Shown: in pieces, positions 42,841 to 50,783 of the stretch
Position numbering within the stretch: the first letter of the stretch is position 1
How the letters are laid out: every line of letters begins with the position of its first letter
Assembly: GCF_000316625.1 (NCBI RefSeq)
Contig: NC_019676.1
Span: 4,172,501-4,236,500 of the forward strand
From: Nostoc sp. PCC 7107
GTDB taxonomy: Bacteria > Cyanobacteriota > Cyanobacteriia > Cyanobacteriales > Nostocaceae
Reading direction: 5' to 3'
Length of the DNA stretch: 64,000 nt
Program-made: the position numbers and the translations under genes
The notes under the pieces: generated by a model
Told to the model about the DNA's origin: nothing
Seen by the model: only the letters and a program-made list of their open reading frames with translations
Databases searched by the model: none

Positions 42841-43830
42841 TTATTTATTGGCAGAATTGCCAAAAGCTCTCATTGCCAAATCTTGTGCCTGTTTCAAGGT
42901 TGTTTGTAATTGTGTAGAAATACTTTCTATTTGCTCTACTTGCTTTGTAATTGTTTCTTCCAAGCTTTGAATTTTTTGTTCATAGCTTTGCTTGCTAGAT
43001 TCCCATTCTTTCTCAAATAAATCAGCTTCGATTTTAGCTTTTTGACTGGTGTCTTTAATTGCTTCTTCTCTCGCCTTTTTAACTGCTTCTTCCAATTCGG
43101 CAGGAAAAGCTGCGACCTTTTGTTGATATTCTTTAAATACCGCTTGATTATTAGAGAGAATTTTCTCCCGTTCAGCCCAATCTTTCTCTTTTTCTTGGGT
43201 TTTTTCTTGAATATCTCTTTCTAAGTTGCGTTTATTCGCTTCATAAGCATCTGTATTCAGCTTGCGAGTAGTTTCTAGTTTATATTGATATTCTTCTTGT
43301 TCTTGTTGGCGTTCTTTATTGGTCACATCATTGTATGCTGCGACGGCTTCTTCATACTCCGATTGTTCATTTTGCCATTCTTTACGCTTGAGAGCAATTT
43401 CTTTTTCAATTGCCTCTTGTTTGCTGGTAGTATCTTGTTCTAGAGTTTTTAATTTTTCTTGGTGTTCTTGAGTGAGAATATCTAGTGTATCTGCAACAAT
43501 TCTAATTCTTTGTAGTTCTTGCAACTGTTGAGTGGCAATTTCTATACCTCGATTTAGTTCATCTAACTTGGAGTTTTCTTTAGCTAACTTTTCTGATAGA
43601 GAATTGACAATACTCCCAAATTCTAATTGTAAATCGGCTAAACCTTTAACAATGCTATCAACTGTATAGCTAGAAGCCGCAGTTAAAATTTCTTGGTTTT
43701 TGACTTTTTCTGCTTCTTCTTGTTTGGTAGCAATTTTTGATTCTAATTTTTTTCGTTCAGTTAAAATTTGTTGAAATGCTTGCATTAGTTGCTGTTTGCT
43801 GTCTTTAACTGCAACTGAAGTCATACTCAA
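42841..43830 (-). CDS. zicK: coiled-coil filament protein, ZicK-like
   Basis: 329 residues, mostly coiled coil. It has a short head, the shared block SYTVDSIVKGLADLQLEFGS, then LAKENSKLDELNRGIEIATQ and long heptad regions, with a tail LKQAQDLAMRAFG. It lies 40 bp upstream of the paralogue on the same strand, with AAGGGAG before the ATG, so both are made from one message as expected for a heteropolymer. Cytoplasmic, intermediate-filament-like. Which of the two is ZicK is taken from gene order (nearest to sphR) and could be reversed. Confidence 0.68.
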   Translation of the reverse strand: MSMTSVAVKDSKQQLMQAFQQILTERKKLESKIATKQEEAEKVKNQEILTAASSYTVDSIVKGLADLQLEFGSIVNSLSEKLAKENSKLDELNRGIEIATQQLQELQRIRIVADTLDILTQEHQEKLKTLEQDTTSKQEAIEKEIALKRKEWQNEQSEYEEAVAAYNDVTNKERQQEQEEYQYKLETTRKLNTDAYEANKRNLERDIQEKTQEKEKDWAEREKILSNNQAVFKEYQQKVAAFPAELEEAVKKAREEAIKDTSQKAKIEADLFEKEWESSKQSYEQKIQSLEETITKQVEQIESISTQLQTTLKQAQDLAMRAFGNSANK

Positions 43831-44353
43831 ACTCCCTTAATTAGCAATGAATTGATTGGGTAGCAAACCATACCAATAGCTACCCTATGCAGACATCAGA
43901 GTAACCTTTAAAACAGTAGTTTTTGTTCAGTACAAATACTGGAATGAAGGAATACTAAAACTGGGTATGGTTTTTACTTGAAATATTTATAGTATTTTTG
44001 TACTAATAACTATACTCAAACTCATTAGCCTTTGTCAATAGAGAATGGATGCTGGAATGAGAATATGTGTGAGGTATGGTAAAAAGCTTGTTTTTCGGAG
44101 ATGTGGCGGTGTAAAATCACCAAATATTCAACCTAGAACGATACAAAGATAGCGGCAAAACGCTGTAGCCCTAAGTTTCACCAGGATTTTTCTTGCCAAT
44201 ATGCAATAAATCTGCTTTATAATATTTTGTAGACATGACTGTTACATATGTTACTTTTTGCAAATTAATTTGCAACAGTGCGACTGTAAATGCACCGAGA
44301 AGTTAGATAATTGACTCAATTCTCATATTGATACAAGCACAGGGCAGACTTTT
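43831..44353. other. divergent regulatory region between zicK-like gene and sphR
   Basis: 523 bases without a gene, AT-rich. It contains the 18-bp palindrome at 44258-44275. No clear Pho box was found here, so SphR autoregulation is not evident. Confidence 0.5.
44258..44275. promoter_or_regulatory. 18-bp perfect palindrome upstream of sphR
   Basis: TTGCAAATTAATTTGCAA reads the same on both strands, 78 bp before the sphR start. Its symmetry suits a dimeric repressor; the binding protein is unknown. Confidence 0.45.
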
Positions 44354-45115
44354 GTGATATCAATGTACACCAGTGAATCGACCAAGTATTCTGCCAGAGC
44401 AGATATCGGACACACAAGCCAGATTCTAGTGGTAGAAGATGAAGAGTTAATCCAAGAGATGCTATCTGTAGCCTTGGAAGAGGAAGGTTATGGGGTTGTA
44501 ACCGCCCCAGATGGGCGAGTGGCGATTGAGTATCTCAAAAACTTTGAAGCCAACTCAGGCGAGTTTCCCTTTGATTTGGTAATTCTTGACTTGATGTTAC
44601 CGCAAATCAATGGTTTAGATATTTGTCGCTTGCTACGCCATCAAGGCAATCCAGTACCGATTTTAATGCTGAGTGCTAAGGGTAGTGAAACCGATCGCGT
44701 GTTGGGTTTAGAAGTTGGCGCAGATGACTATCTCACCAAACCTTTTAGTATGCGGGAGCTAGTGGCTCGGTGTCGCGCACTGCTGCGTCGTCAACGTTTA
44801 AGCACTTTACCGCAGCTACCAGTTCTGAAACACAAAGATGTTACCTTAAACCCCCAAGAATGTCGGGTGTTAGTACGAGGTCAAGAAGTAAATCTTTCCC
44901 CAAAAGAATTTCGGTTGTTGGAATTGTTTATGAGTTATGCTCGGCGAGTTTGGTCGCGGGAGCAGTTGCTAGATCAGGTCTGGGGGCCAGATTTCGTTGG
45001 GGATAGTAAAACTGTGGATGTTCACATTCGCTGGTTAAGAGAGAAGTTAGAGTTAGATCCTAGCCATCCTGAGTATATTGTGACTGTGAGAGGATTTGGC
45101 TATCGTTTCGGATAA
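44354..45115 (+). CDS. sphR: phosphate response regulator SphR (PhoB type)
   Basis: 253 residues from a GTG (an ATG three codons later is equally possible). Receiver domain with E28/D29, phospho-acceptor D79 in LVILDLMLPQ, K129 in YLTKPFSM, then an OmpR-type winged helix (KEFRLLELFMSYARRVWSRE, VDVHIRWLREKLE, GFGYRFG). It is followed by a histidine kinase and PhoU, the standard cyanobacterial SphR-SphS-PhoU set. Phosphorylated SphR activates Pho-box promoters such as those seen before phoX and the PstS-like gene. Confidence 0.9.
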   Translation: MISMYTSESTKYSARADIGHTSQILVVEDEELIQEMLSVALEEEGYGVVTAPDGRVAIEYLKNFEANSGEFPFDLVILDLMLPQINGLDICRLLRHQGNPVPILMLSAKGSETDRVLGLEVGADDYLTKPFSMRELVARCRALLRRQRLSTLPQLPVLKHKDVTLNPQECRVLVRGQEVNLSPKEFRLLELFMSYARRVWSREQLLDQVWGPDFVGDSKTVDVHIRWLREKLELDPSHPEYIVTVRGFGYRFG

Positions 45116-45173
45116 TCGATGAAGATAGTTGTTAGTTTATTAATCACGACGCAACTAGCAACTGGGACTCATA

Positions 45174-46487
45174 ATGTTCTTATTGGGATTTATTCTAGGT
45201 TTGGCGGTAGGTATCGGTTTTTGGATTTGGCAACAGGTTCAACTAAACCGTTACCTAGAGAAAGTTTTGCAACCCTACTCTAAGTCTACTGATTTAGCCT
45301 TACCGCTATTACCGCGTTTGCGTCAGGAAATCAAGACATTACAGCAGCAGCGCCAAGAGTTGCAAAAATCTCTGCAAACATATCAAGACCTGTTGGATTT
45401 TGCACCAATGGGATATTTGCAAGTAGATGAAGAAAATCAACTGCTGTGGTGTAACCAACAAGCAAGAGAAATTTTATATCTGCAAAGATGGCAACCAGGA
45501 CAGGTGCGTTTGTTGTTAGAGTTGGTGAGATCGTATGAATTAGACCGATTGGTTGAGCAAATACGCGATCGCCAAAAACCCCAAACTAAAGAGTGGTTAT
45601 TTCATCCCTCATCCGACAATCCAGCAGAATTACCCACCATCAAGTCTATGACTTTACGCGCCTCTGGCTTGCCCTTACCCAACGGTCAGGTAGGCGTATT
45701 TCTAGAAAATCGTCAACCACTGCTAGACGTAAATCAAGAACGCGATCGCTCATTTTCTGATTTAGCTCACGAACTGAGAACGCCTTTAACTTCTATTCGG
45801 CTTGTTGCAGAAACCTTACAACATCGCCTAGAACCGCCGTTAAATCGCTGGGTTGATCGCCTGATGCAAGAAGTTGACAGACTAATTAGCTTAGTTCAAG
45901 GCTGGTTAGAACTGACACAAATTGAAGCTAACCCCAAAATGCAATTGCATCTGGAAAAAGTCGAAGTGCGATCGCTAATTGCATCGGTGTGGGAAACTTT
46001 AGAACCTTTAGCACAAAGACAACATCTCTCTCTGAACTATTCCGGGCCAGAAGATGTTTGGATTAAAGCTGATCAAGCCCGGATTTATCAAGTTTTTCTC
46101 AACTTGCTAGACAATAGTATTAAATACAGTTCTCCTAGCACAAACATTCAAATACAAGCAAAAATTAGATTTTCAGAAGATAATTCTATACATCCCACTT
46201 TAGAACTAAATTTAATTGATTCAGGTACAGGTTTTTTGGAAGCAGATTTACCGCATATTTTCGAGCGCTTTTATCGCGGGGATAAAGCCCGAACTCATTC
46301 ATCCTTAGCCGATAATTCTATTGGATCGATTGTCGGTAATGGTTTAGGATTGGCGATTGTGCGGCAAATTCTTTTAGCTCATGGCGGTTCCATTACAGCC
46401 ATGAACCATCCACAAACAGGTGGCGCTTGGATGCAGGTGATACTTCCCGAAGTTGTGGCGAACTCTCAAAGCCAAGACTATAGTTAA
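45174..46487 (+). CDS. sphS: phosphate sensor histidine kinase SphS (PhoR type)
   Basis: 437 residues. The N-terminal helix MFLLGFILGLAVGIGFWIW anchors it to the membrane; there is no periplasmic sensor, as in PhoR. A PAS domain (about 65-180, YQDLLDFAPMGYLQVDEENQ) leads to the HisKA helix with phospho-acceptor H199 in SDLAHELRTPLTSIRL, then the HATPase domain (N-box LLDNSIKYSS, G boxes GTGFLE and GNGLGLAIV). It signals low phosphate to SphR and is held off by PhoU/Pst. The phoU frame begins at or just after its end. Confidence 0.9.
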   Translation: MFLLGFILGLAVGIGFWIWQQVQLNRYLEKVLQPYSKSTDLALPLLPRLRQEIKTLQQQRQELQKSLQTYQDLLDFAPMGYLQVDEENQLLWCNQQAREILYLQRWQPGQVRLLLELVRSYELDRLVEQIRDRQKPQTKEWLFHPSSDNPAELPTIKSMTLRASGLPLPNGQVGVFLENRQPLLDVNQERDRSFSDLAHELRTPLTSIRLVAETLQHRLEPPLNRWVDRLMQEVDRLISLVQGWLELTQIEANPKMQLHLEKVEVRSLIASVWETLEPLAQRQHLSLNYSGPEDVWIKADQARIYQVFLNLLDNSIKYSSPSTNIQIQAKIRFSEDNSIHPTLELNLIDSGTGFLEADLPHIFERFYRGDKARTHSSLADNSIGSIVGNGLGLAIVRQILLAHGGSITAMNHPQTGGAWMQVILPEVVANSQSQDYS

Positions 46488-46515
46488 TAGTATCTTCACT
46501 TTTGAGAATACAAGT

Positions 46516-47181
46516 GTGGAAGCTGTCGTTTATAATCCCAACCCTGACAGTTCTCAGTTAGCACGCGCTATCAGGCGCTTAGAACGAGATGTTTTACGTA
46601 TGGGAGCTTTGGTAGAACAATCATTTCGCCTAAGCCACCAAGCGTTATTTGCTCGTAACCTAACAGCTGCTGAAGAACTCCCCAAATTAGATAAAAAAAT
46701 TGACCGTTTTTATAGACAAATAGAATCAGACTGTACAGCAATTATGACCCAAGCACCAACAGCCCAAGATTTGCGCTGTTTAAGTGCTTTCATGCAATTA
46801 GTCCGAGATTTAGAACGTATAGGTGATTATGCGAAAGATTTAGCTAAAATTGCGATAAAACTCTTTCCTTATGAGCCTCATACATCTTTGCCAGAAATTG
46901 AAATCATGTCACACCACGCCCAGGCAATGTTAGCAACTAGCTTGGTAGCTTTGGCAGATTTAGATGAAGCTGGTGGTAGGGGAATTAAGCATTTAGATGA
47001 TGCTGTTGATAATGCTTACGCTCGCCTTTATCAAACTTTAGCTCAACAACGAGATATTCCTGGAGTTGTAGAGCCAATTATCCTGCTGGCATTGGCAATT
47101 CGTTGTCTGGAACGTATGGCAGATCATGCCACTAATATTGGTCAAAGAGTAGCATATATTGTCACTGGTCAACGCACTTAA
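46516..47181 (+). CDS. phoU: phosphate regulator PhoU
   Basis: 222 residues from a GTG at 46516; a GTG at 46453 would give 242 but lies inside sphS. Two repeated three-helix bundles, each with the metal-binding motif: RDLERIGDYAKDLAKIA and RCLERMADHATNIGQRV (E/D-x3-D pattern). PhoU couples the Pst transporter to the SphS kinase and represses the Pho response when phosphate is plentiful. Third gene of the sphR-sphS-phoU operon, closed by a very strong terminator. Confidence 0.9.
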   Translation: MEAVVYNPNPDSSQLARAIRRLERDVLRMGALVEQSFRLSHQALFARNLTAAEELPKLDKKIDRFYRQIESDCTAIMTQAPTAQDLRCLSAFMQLVRDLERIGDYAKDLAKIAIKLFPYEPHTSLPEIEIMSHHAQAMLATSLVALADLDEAGGRGIKHLDDAVDNAYARLYQTLAQQRDIPGVVEPIILLALAIRCLERMADHATNIGQRVAYIVTGQRT

Positions 47182-47256
47182 GCACAATTAATGATAAATT
47201 TTTCCCAATTACGGAATTGATTATTTAGCAAATATTGTGTTACCAAATACAACATT

Positions 47257-47304
47257 AAAAAAAGCGAGAATTGGAATGTGTGATTTCCAATTCTCGCTTT
47301 TTTT
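47257..47304. terminator. 20-bp perfect-stem terminator of sphR-sphS-phoU
   Basis: Arms 47257-47276 (seven A, then GCGAGAATTGGAA) and 47285-47304 pair without mismatch around an eight-base loop; the right arm ends in seven T. Works in both directions by symmetry. Confidence 0.9.
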
Positions 47305-47319
47305 AGCTGATGAATCAAG

Positions 47320-47352
47320 AGATCCCCGACTTCTTCAAGAAGTTAGGGATCT
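47320..47352. repeat. dispersed palindrome, copy 1
   Basis: AGATCCC...GGGATCT flanks ACTTCTTCAAGAAGT: a 33-base near-perfect palindrome. An identical copy of the same 33 bases is at 54250-54282. Confidence 0.85.
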
Positions 47353-47420
47353 GAACTTCCTATTATTTTGTATTGCCTAAAAAATTAAAACTTGCTTAAC
47401 TAAGTTGGATTTCACTAAAA

Positions 47421-47450
47421 GTTTACCTAAGCTTAACCTTGCATGATTAA
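47421..47450 (+). promoter_or_regulatory. Pho box before phoX
   Basis: Repeats at 11-base period: GTTTACCT (47421-47428), CTTAACCT (47432-47439, exact consensus) and ATGATTAA (47443-47450, weak). It lies 40 bases before the phoX start and three genes after sphR, whose product should bind it. Confidence 0.7.
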
Positions 47451-47490
47451 AGTATCCGAGATAACAATAGATATCGCTTTACCGATATAA

Positions 47491-49743
47491 ATGACTATCC
47501 AGCGTCGAGATTTCTTGCTATTAATGGGAGGTAGCGCTAGTGCATTAGCGCTGAGTAATCTCACAGGTTGCGGTCAAAATACTACGACGCAAAAAAGCAC
47601 ACCATCAGTAAGAGAATCTGTATTTTCGTTTCAACCTATTAAGGGGCCAATACCCTTAGAAACCGCAGGCTTTAACCCAGAACAACAGCAAGTCCAATAT
47701 AGTAGTTATGAAGTAGTTGATGACTTAGTACTGCCAGAAGGGTTTGAATATCAAGTAATTGCCGCTTGGGGTGATCAAGTTGGCGATTCGCGGTTTGGGT
47801 ACAACAACGACTATTTATCGTTTATACCGACGGGAGAAAATGCTGGTTATTTAGCGGTTAACTTTGAATATATCAGTGCTATTCCTTGGATGGAAACCTA
47901 TCAGCAAGTGATTGGTAAATCATTACCATTTGCTGATGTGAAAGTAGCTTTAGCAAGTACAAATTCCGCGAAAAATGCCATTAATGCTTATGCCTTACCA
48001 GATAATGACCCAGTAAAAACTAAAATTGCCGAAATTTGTCAAGCAGCTTTATTAGACCAAGGTTTAGGGGTAATTTCGCTGCGTAAAACAGCTAATGGTC
48101 AGTGGGAAAGAACTAATTCCCCAGCAGATAGACGGATTAGTGGGATTTCGGGCTTAACAGATAATCGGTATTTAAAAGCTACTGGCCCCGCAGTTGCAGT
48201 ATTTCGCAAACAAACAGGTCAGGGATATATTGATAAATTTGGCGATCGCATTATTGGCACTTTTGCTAACTGTGCTGGGGGAACAACCCCTTGGGGTACA
48301 GTACTGAGTGCAGAAGAAAACTTTCAAGCCCAAGTACCGGAACCAGTGTATGCCGATGGTACCGCTTTTGACCCTAGCACACTACCGTTTGCGTTGGGTG
48401 ATGAGGAATTATTCGGTCAAGGTAATGTATTTGGTTTAGCGGGGAATAAATATGGTTGGATTGTGGAAATTGACCCAGCTAACCCCCAAGATTACGGTAC
48501 GAAACATACTTGGTTAGGACGTTATCGCCATGAAGCTGTGGGTGTGCGAGTAGAAGCCGGGAAACCATTAGCTTTTTATTCAGGGTGCGATCGCCGCGGC
48601 GGACACATATATAAGTTTGTCAGTCGTGATCAAGTAACTAATCCCCAAGACAAGACTAATTCTCAGTTATTACAACAGGGAATGCTGTACGCCGCCAAAT
48701 TCAACGCTGATGGTACAGGTAGCTGGATAGCCCTCAAAGCAGAGACTCCTATTAATCCAGATGTTCCCAGTAGTATTGCTGGCAATATTATTTTGTTGCC
48801 ACTAGGCGCTAAAGCAGAAAAATCTGACTTGAAGGCAGGTTATTTACCAGTTACCCAAGATGAAGCGATCGCCCAATACAAACAAAATTATCAAAAACTC
48901 GCAGACCTTTACACTGGTAACGCCAAAGAACAGCAAGGCGCAATTTTAATTGATGCACACTACGCCGCCAATGCAGCTGGCGCTACCTGCACAGCGCGTC
49001 CAGAAGATACGGAAATTGCACCTAATGGAGATTTATACATCAGTTTTACTTCTGGTGCGCCTGACAAACAAGGTGGTTCGGATATCCGAGTGTTTAAAAG
49101 TCCCAAAGGTGAAGCAGGTTATGAATATGGCTGGGTGATGCGTTTAACCGAAGATAACAACGACCCCACCGCTATGACTTTTCGTTGGCAAATGTTAGCC
49201 ACAGGTGGAGAACCAGCCGCAGGCGGTATGGGTTTTGCAAATCCAGATAATTTATTACTAGATCCTCAAGGTAACGTCTGGATGGTAACGGACATTTCCA
49301 CCACCAAACTCAATCATGCGGTTAATAACCGTAACGCTGAACCAGGAAAATCTATCAGCTTGTCTGGTTTGTTTGGCAATAACTCTATGTGGTTTATCCC
49401 TACAAGTGGCGCAGATGTGGGTAAAGCTTTTTTGTTTGCAATGGGGCCGATGGAATGTGAAACGACAGGCCCTTGTTTCACAACAGATCAGACAACTATG
49501 TTCTTATCTATACAACACCCAGGAGAAACAAATGGGACTCGTAAAAACCAAGCTAGAGAAACCAGACAATTTGTAGTGACTACTACTACAGGCAAAGAAT
49601 TTTTCCAAACTCGCCAAGTTCCTATTGGTTCTAATTGGCCTGATAAAACTCCTAACGCACCTCCTAAACCAGCAGTTATTGCTATCACAAAACCTTCAAT
49701 CTCTGCTAACAAACAATATCAAAAGATTCAATTAGCTACATAA
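47491..49743 (+). CDS. phoX: PhoX-type alkaline phosphatase, Tat-exported lipoprotein
   Basis: 750 residues. The N-terminus has a twin-arginine motif RRDFLLLMGG (5-14) and, at the end of the hydrophobic stretch, the lipobox LTGC with C27, so the enzyme should be Tat-exported and lipid-anchored. The rest is the DUF839/PhoX beta-propeller: GFNPEQQQVQYSSYEVVDD, GGTTPWGTVLSAEENFQAQ, LGRYRHEAVGVRVE, CDRRGGHIYKF and, near the C-terminus, NPDNLLLDPQGNVWMVTD. PhoX uses Ca and Fe to release phosphate from organic esters outside the cell. The Pho box just upstream and the sphRS-phoU operon before it make its control by phosphate very likely. Confidence 0.92.
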   Translation: MTIQRRDFLLLMGGSASALALSNLTGCGQNTTTQKSTPSVRESVFSFQPIKGPIPLETAGFNPEQQQVQYSSYEVVDDLVLPEGFEYQVIAAWGDQVGDSRFGYNNDYLSFIPTGENAGYLAVNFEYISAIPWMETYQQVIGKSLPFADVKVALASTNSAKNAINAYALPDNDPVKTKIAEICQAALLDQGLGVISLRKTANGQWERTNSPADRRISGISGLTDNRYLKATGPAVAVFRKQTGQGYIDKFGDRIIGTFANCAGGTTPWGTVLSAEENFQAQVPEPVYADGTAFDPSTLPFALGDEELFGQGNVFGLAGNKYGWIVEIDPANPQDYGTKHTWLGRYRHEAVGVRVEAGKPLAFYSGCDRRGGHIYKFVSRDQVTNPQDKTNSQLLQQGMLYAAKFNADGTGSWIALKAETPINPDVPSSIAGNIILLPLGAKAEKSDLKAGYLPVTQDEAIAQYKQNYQKLADLYTGNAKEQQGAILIDAHYAANAAGATCTARPEDTEIAPNGDLYISFTSGAPDKQGGSDIRVFKSPKGEAGYEYGWVMRLTEDNNDPTAMTFRWQMLATGGEPAAGGMGFANPDNLLLDPQGNVWMVTDISTTKLNHAVNNRNAEPGKSISLSGLFGNNSMWFIPTSGADVGKAFLFAMGPMECETTGPCFTTDQTTMFLSIQHPGETNGTRKNQARETRQFVVTTTTGKEFFQTRQVPIGSNWPDKTPNAPPKPAVIAITKPSISANKQYQKIQLAT

Positions 49744-49776
49744 TCACAAATCTATTATTTATTAACCGAACATTTA

Positions 49777-49930
49777 GAGGATGTCTGAGAAGTATTAAAT
49801 ATTTTGCCTGATCCCCCTTAGCCCCCTTTTTTAAGGGGGAGGAATGAATAAAAAAATCCCCCTTAAAAGGTGGGATTTAGAGGGATCTAAAAGTCTCAAA
49901 TACAACATCAAAAAGTTTTCACACATCCTC
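49777..49930. mobile_element. 154-bp MITE with TTA target duplication
   Basis: Terminal inverted repeats GAGGATGTCTGAGAAGT (left) and GAGGATGTGTGAAAACT (right, read inward) differ at three of 17 positions. The element is flanked on both sides by TTA (49774-49776, 49931-49933). Inside are the paired words CCCCCTT/AAGGGGG common in Nostocales repeats. No coding capacity; it would need a transposase in trans. Confidence 0.8.
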
Positions 49931-50030
49931 TTAGAAATTATCAAGCAAATAGCTGCTTAAAAATTAACAGATTTGCAGCGATCACCTTGTAAACTTGTCA
50001 AAACTTTCACTACATACCATAAAATTTATA

Positions 50031-50651
50031 ATGACATCCACCAGTCTGACACCAACATTCTCCACGGCATCTGTAAGCGAACAACTATCAGTAAAAATCT
50101 TTGCCCGAAAAGAAATTATTCCCCTACGGAATGAGGTAATATGGCGCATAGAAAGGGGTGCAGTTCGTACCCTAACTTGGGCTGAAGATGGAACATTCAT
50201 CACTTTAGGTTATTGGGGGCCAGGAGATTTAATTGGCTCTCCTTTATCGAAAGTTAAACCCTACCAAATTGAGTGTCTTACCAGTGTAGAGGTCAGCATT
50301 GTACCATCTTATTTGTGGCATCAAGAGATTGAAGGCTTATTTAACCACATTCAACAGTCAGAAGAACTTTTAAGCATAGTTCATCTCAAACCAATCTCCC
50401 TGCGGTTATGGAAATTTTTATTATGGCTGAGTGATAAGTTTGGCCGGAATGTCGAACAAGATAAAGTTATTGATATCAACATCACCCATCAGGAAATAGC
50501 AGAAGTTCTAAACACAACTAGGGTGACAATTACAAGACTATTACAACAGTTTGAAGAAGAAGGTGTCTTGTTAAGATACAAGCGGCGGATTATTTTGCGT
50601 TTACCAAATAAATTTACAACCCAAACTATAGGTAAAAACAATGTTTATTGA
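50031..50651 (+). CDS. Crp/Fnr-family transcriptional regulator
   Basis: 206 residues from the ATG at 50031. A short cNMP-binding-like barrel (about 10-95; GAVRTLTWAEDGTFITLGYW, GPGDLIGSPLS), a dimer helix, and a winged helix at about 155-190 (ITHQEIAEVLNTTRVTITRL then LQQFEEEGVLLRYKRRIILR). Distinct from the Crp-type gene at 30.1 kb. In position between phoX and the porins it may control outer-membrane uptake genes; no effector is evident. Confidence 0.85.
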   Translation: MTSTSLTPTFSTASVSEQLSVKIFARKEIIPLRNEVIWRIERGAVRTLTWAEDGTFITLGYWGPGDLIGSPLSKVKPYQIECLTSVEVSIVPSYLWHQEIEGLFNHIQQSEELLSIVHLKPISLRLWKFLLWLSDKFGRNVEQDKVIDINITHQEIAEVLNTTRVTITRLLQQFEEEGVLLRYKRRIILRLPNKFTTQTIGKNNVY

Positions 50652-50783
50652 CTTGTGTTAATAGCAAAGCATCTGGTATATTGATGCCTGTGATTGTGAA
50701 TATGTACCCCCAGAATAAGCAGCAATTGTAGCCAGAATACAGCCATATATTGCACTAGTGGGTGTGAGTGAGAGTTAATGATA

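Larger units (their letters stand above)
47182..47490. other. regulatory space between phoU and phoX
   Basis: Contains the phoU terminator (47257-47304), a 33-bp dispersed palindrome (47320-47352) and the Pho box of phoX (47421-47450). Confidence 0.7.

Noticed and set aside
49488-49712. - strand frame inside phoX
   Set aside because: Opposite the conserved PhoX C-terminus; no ribosome site.
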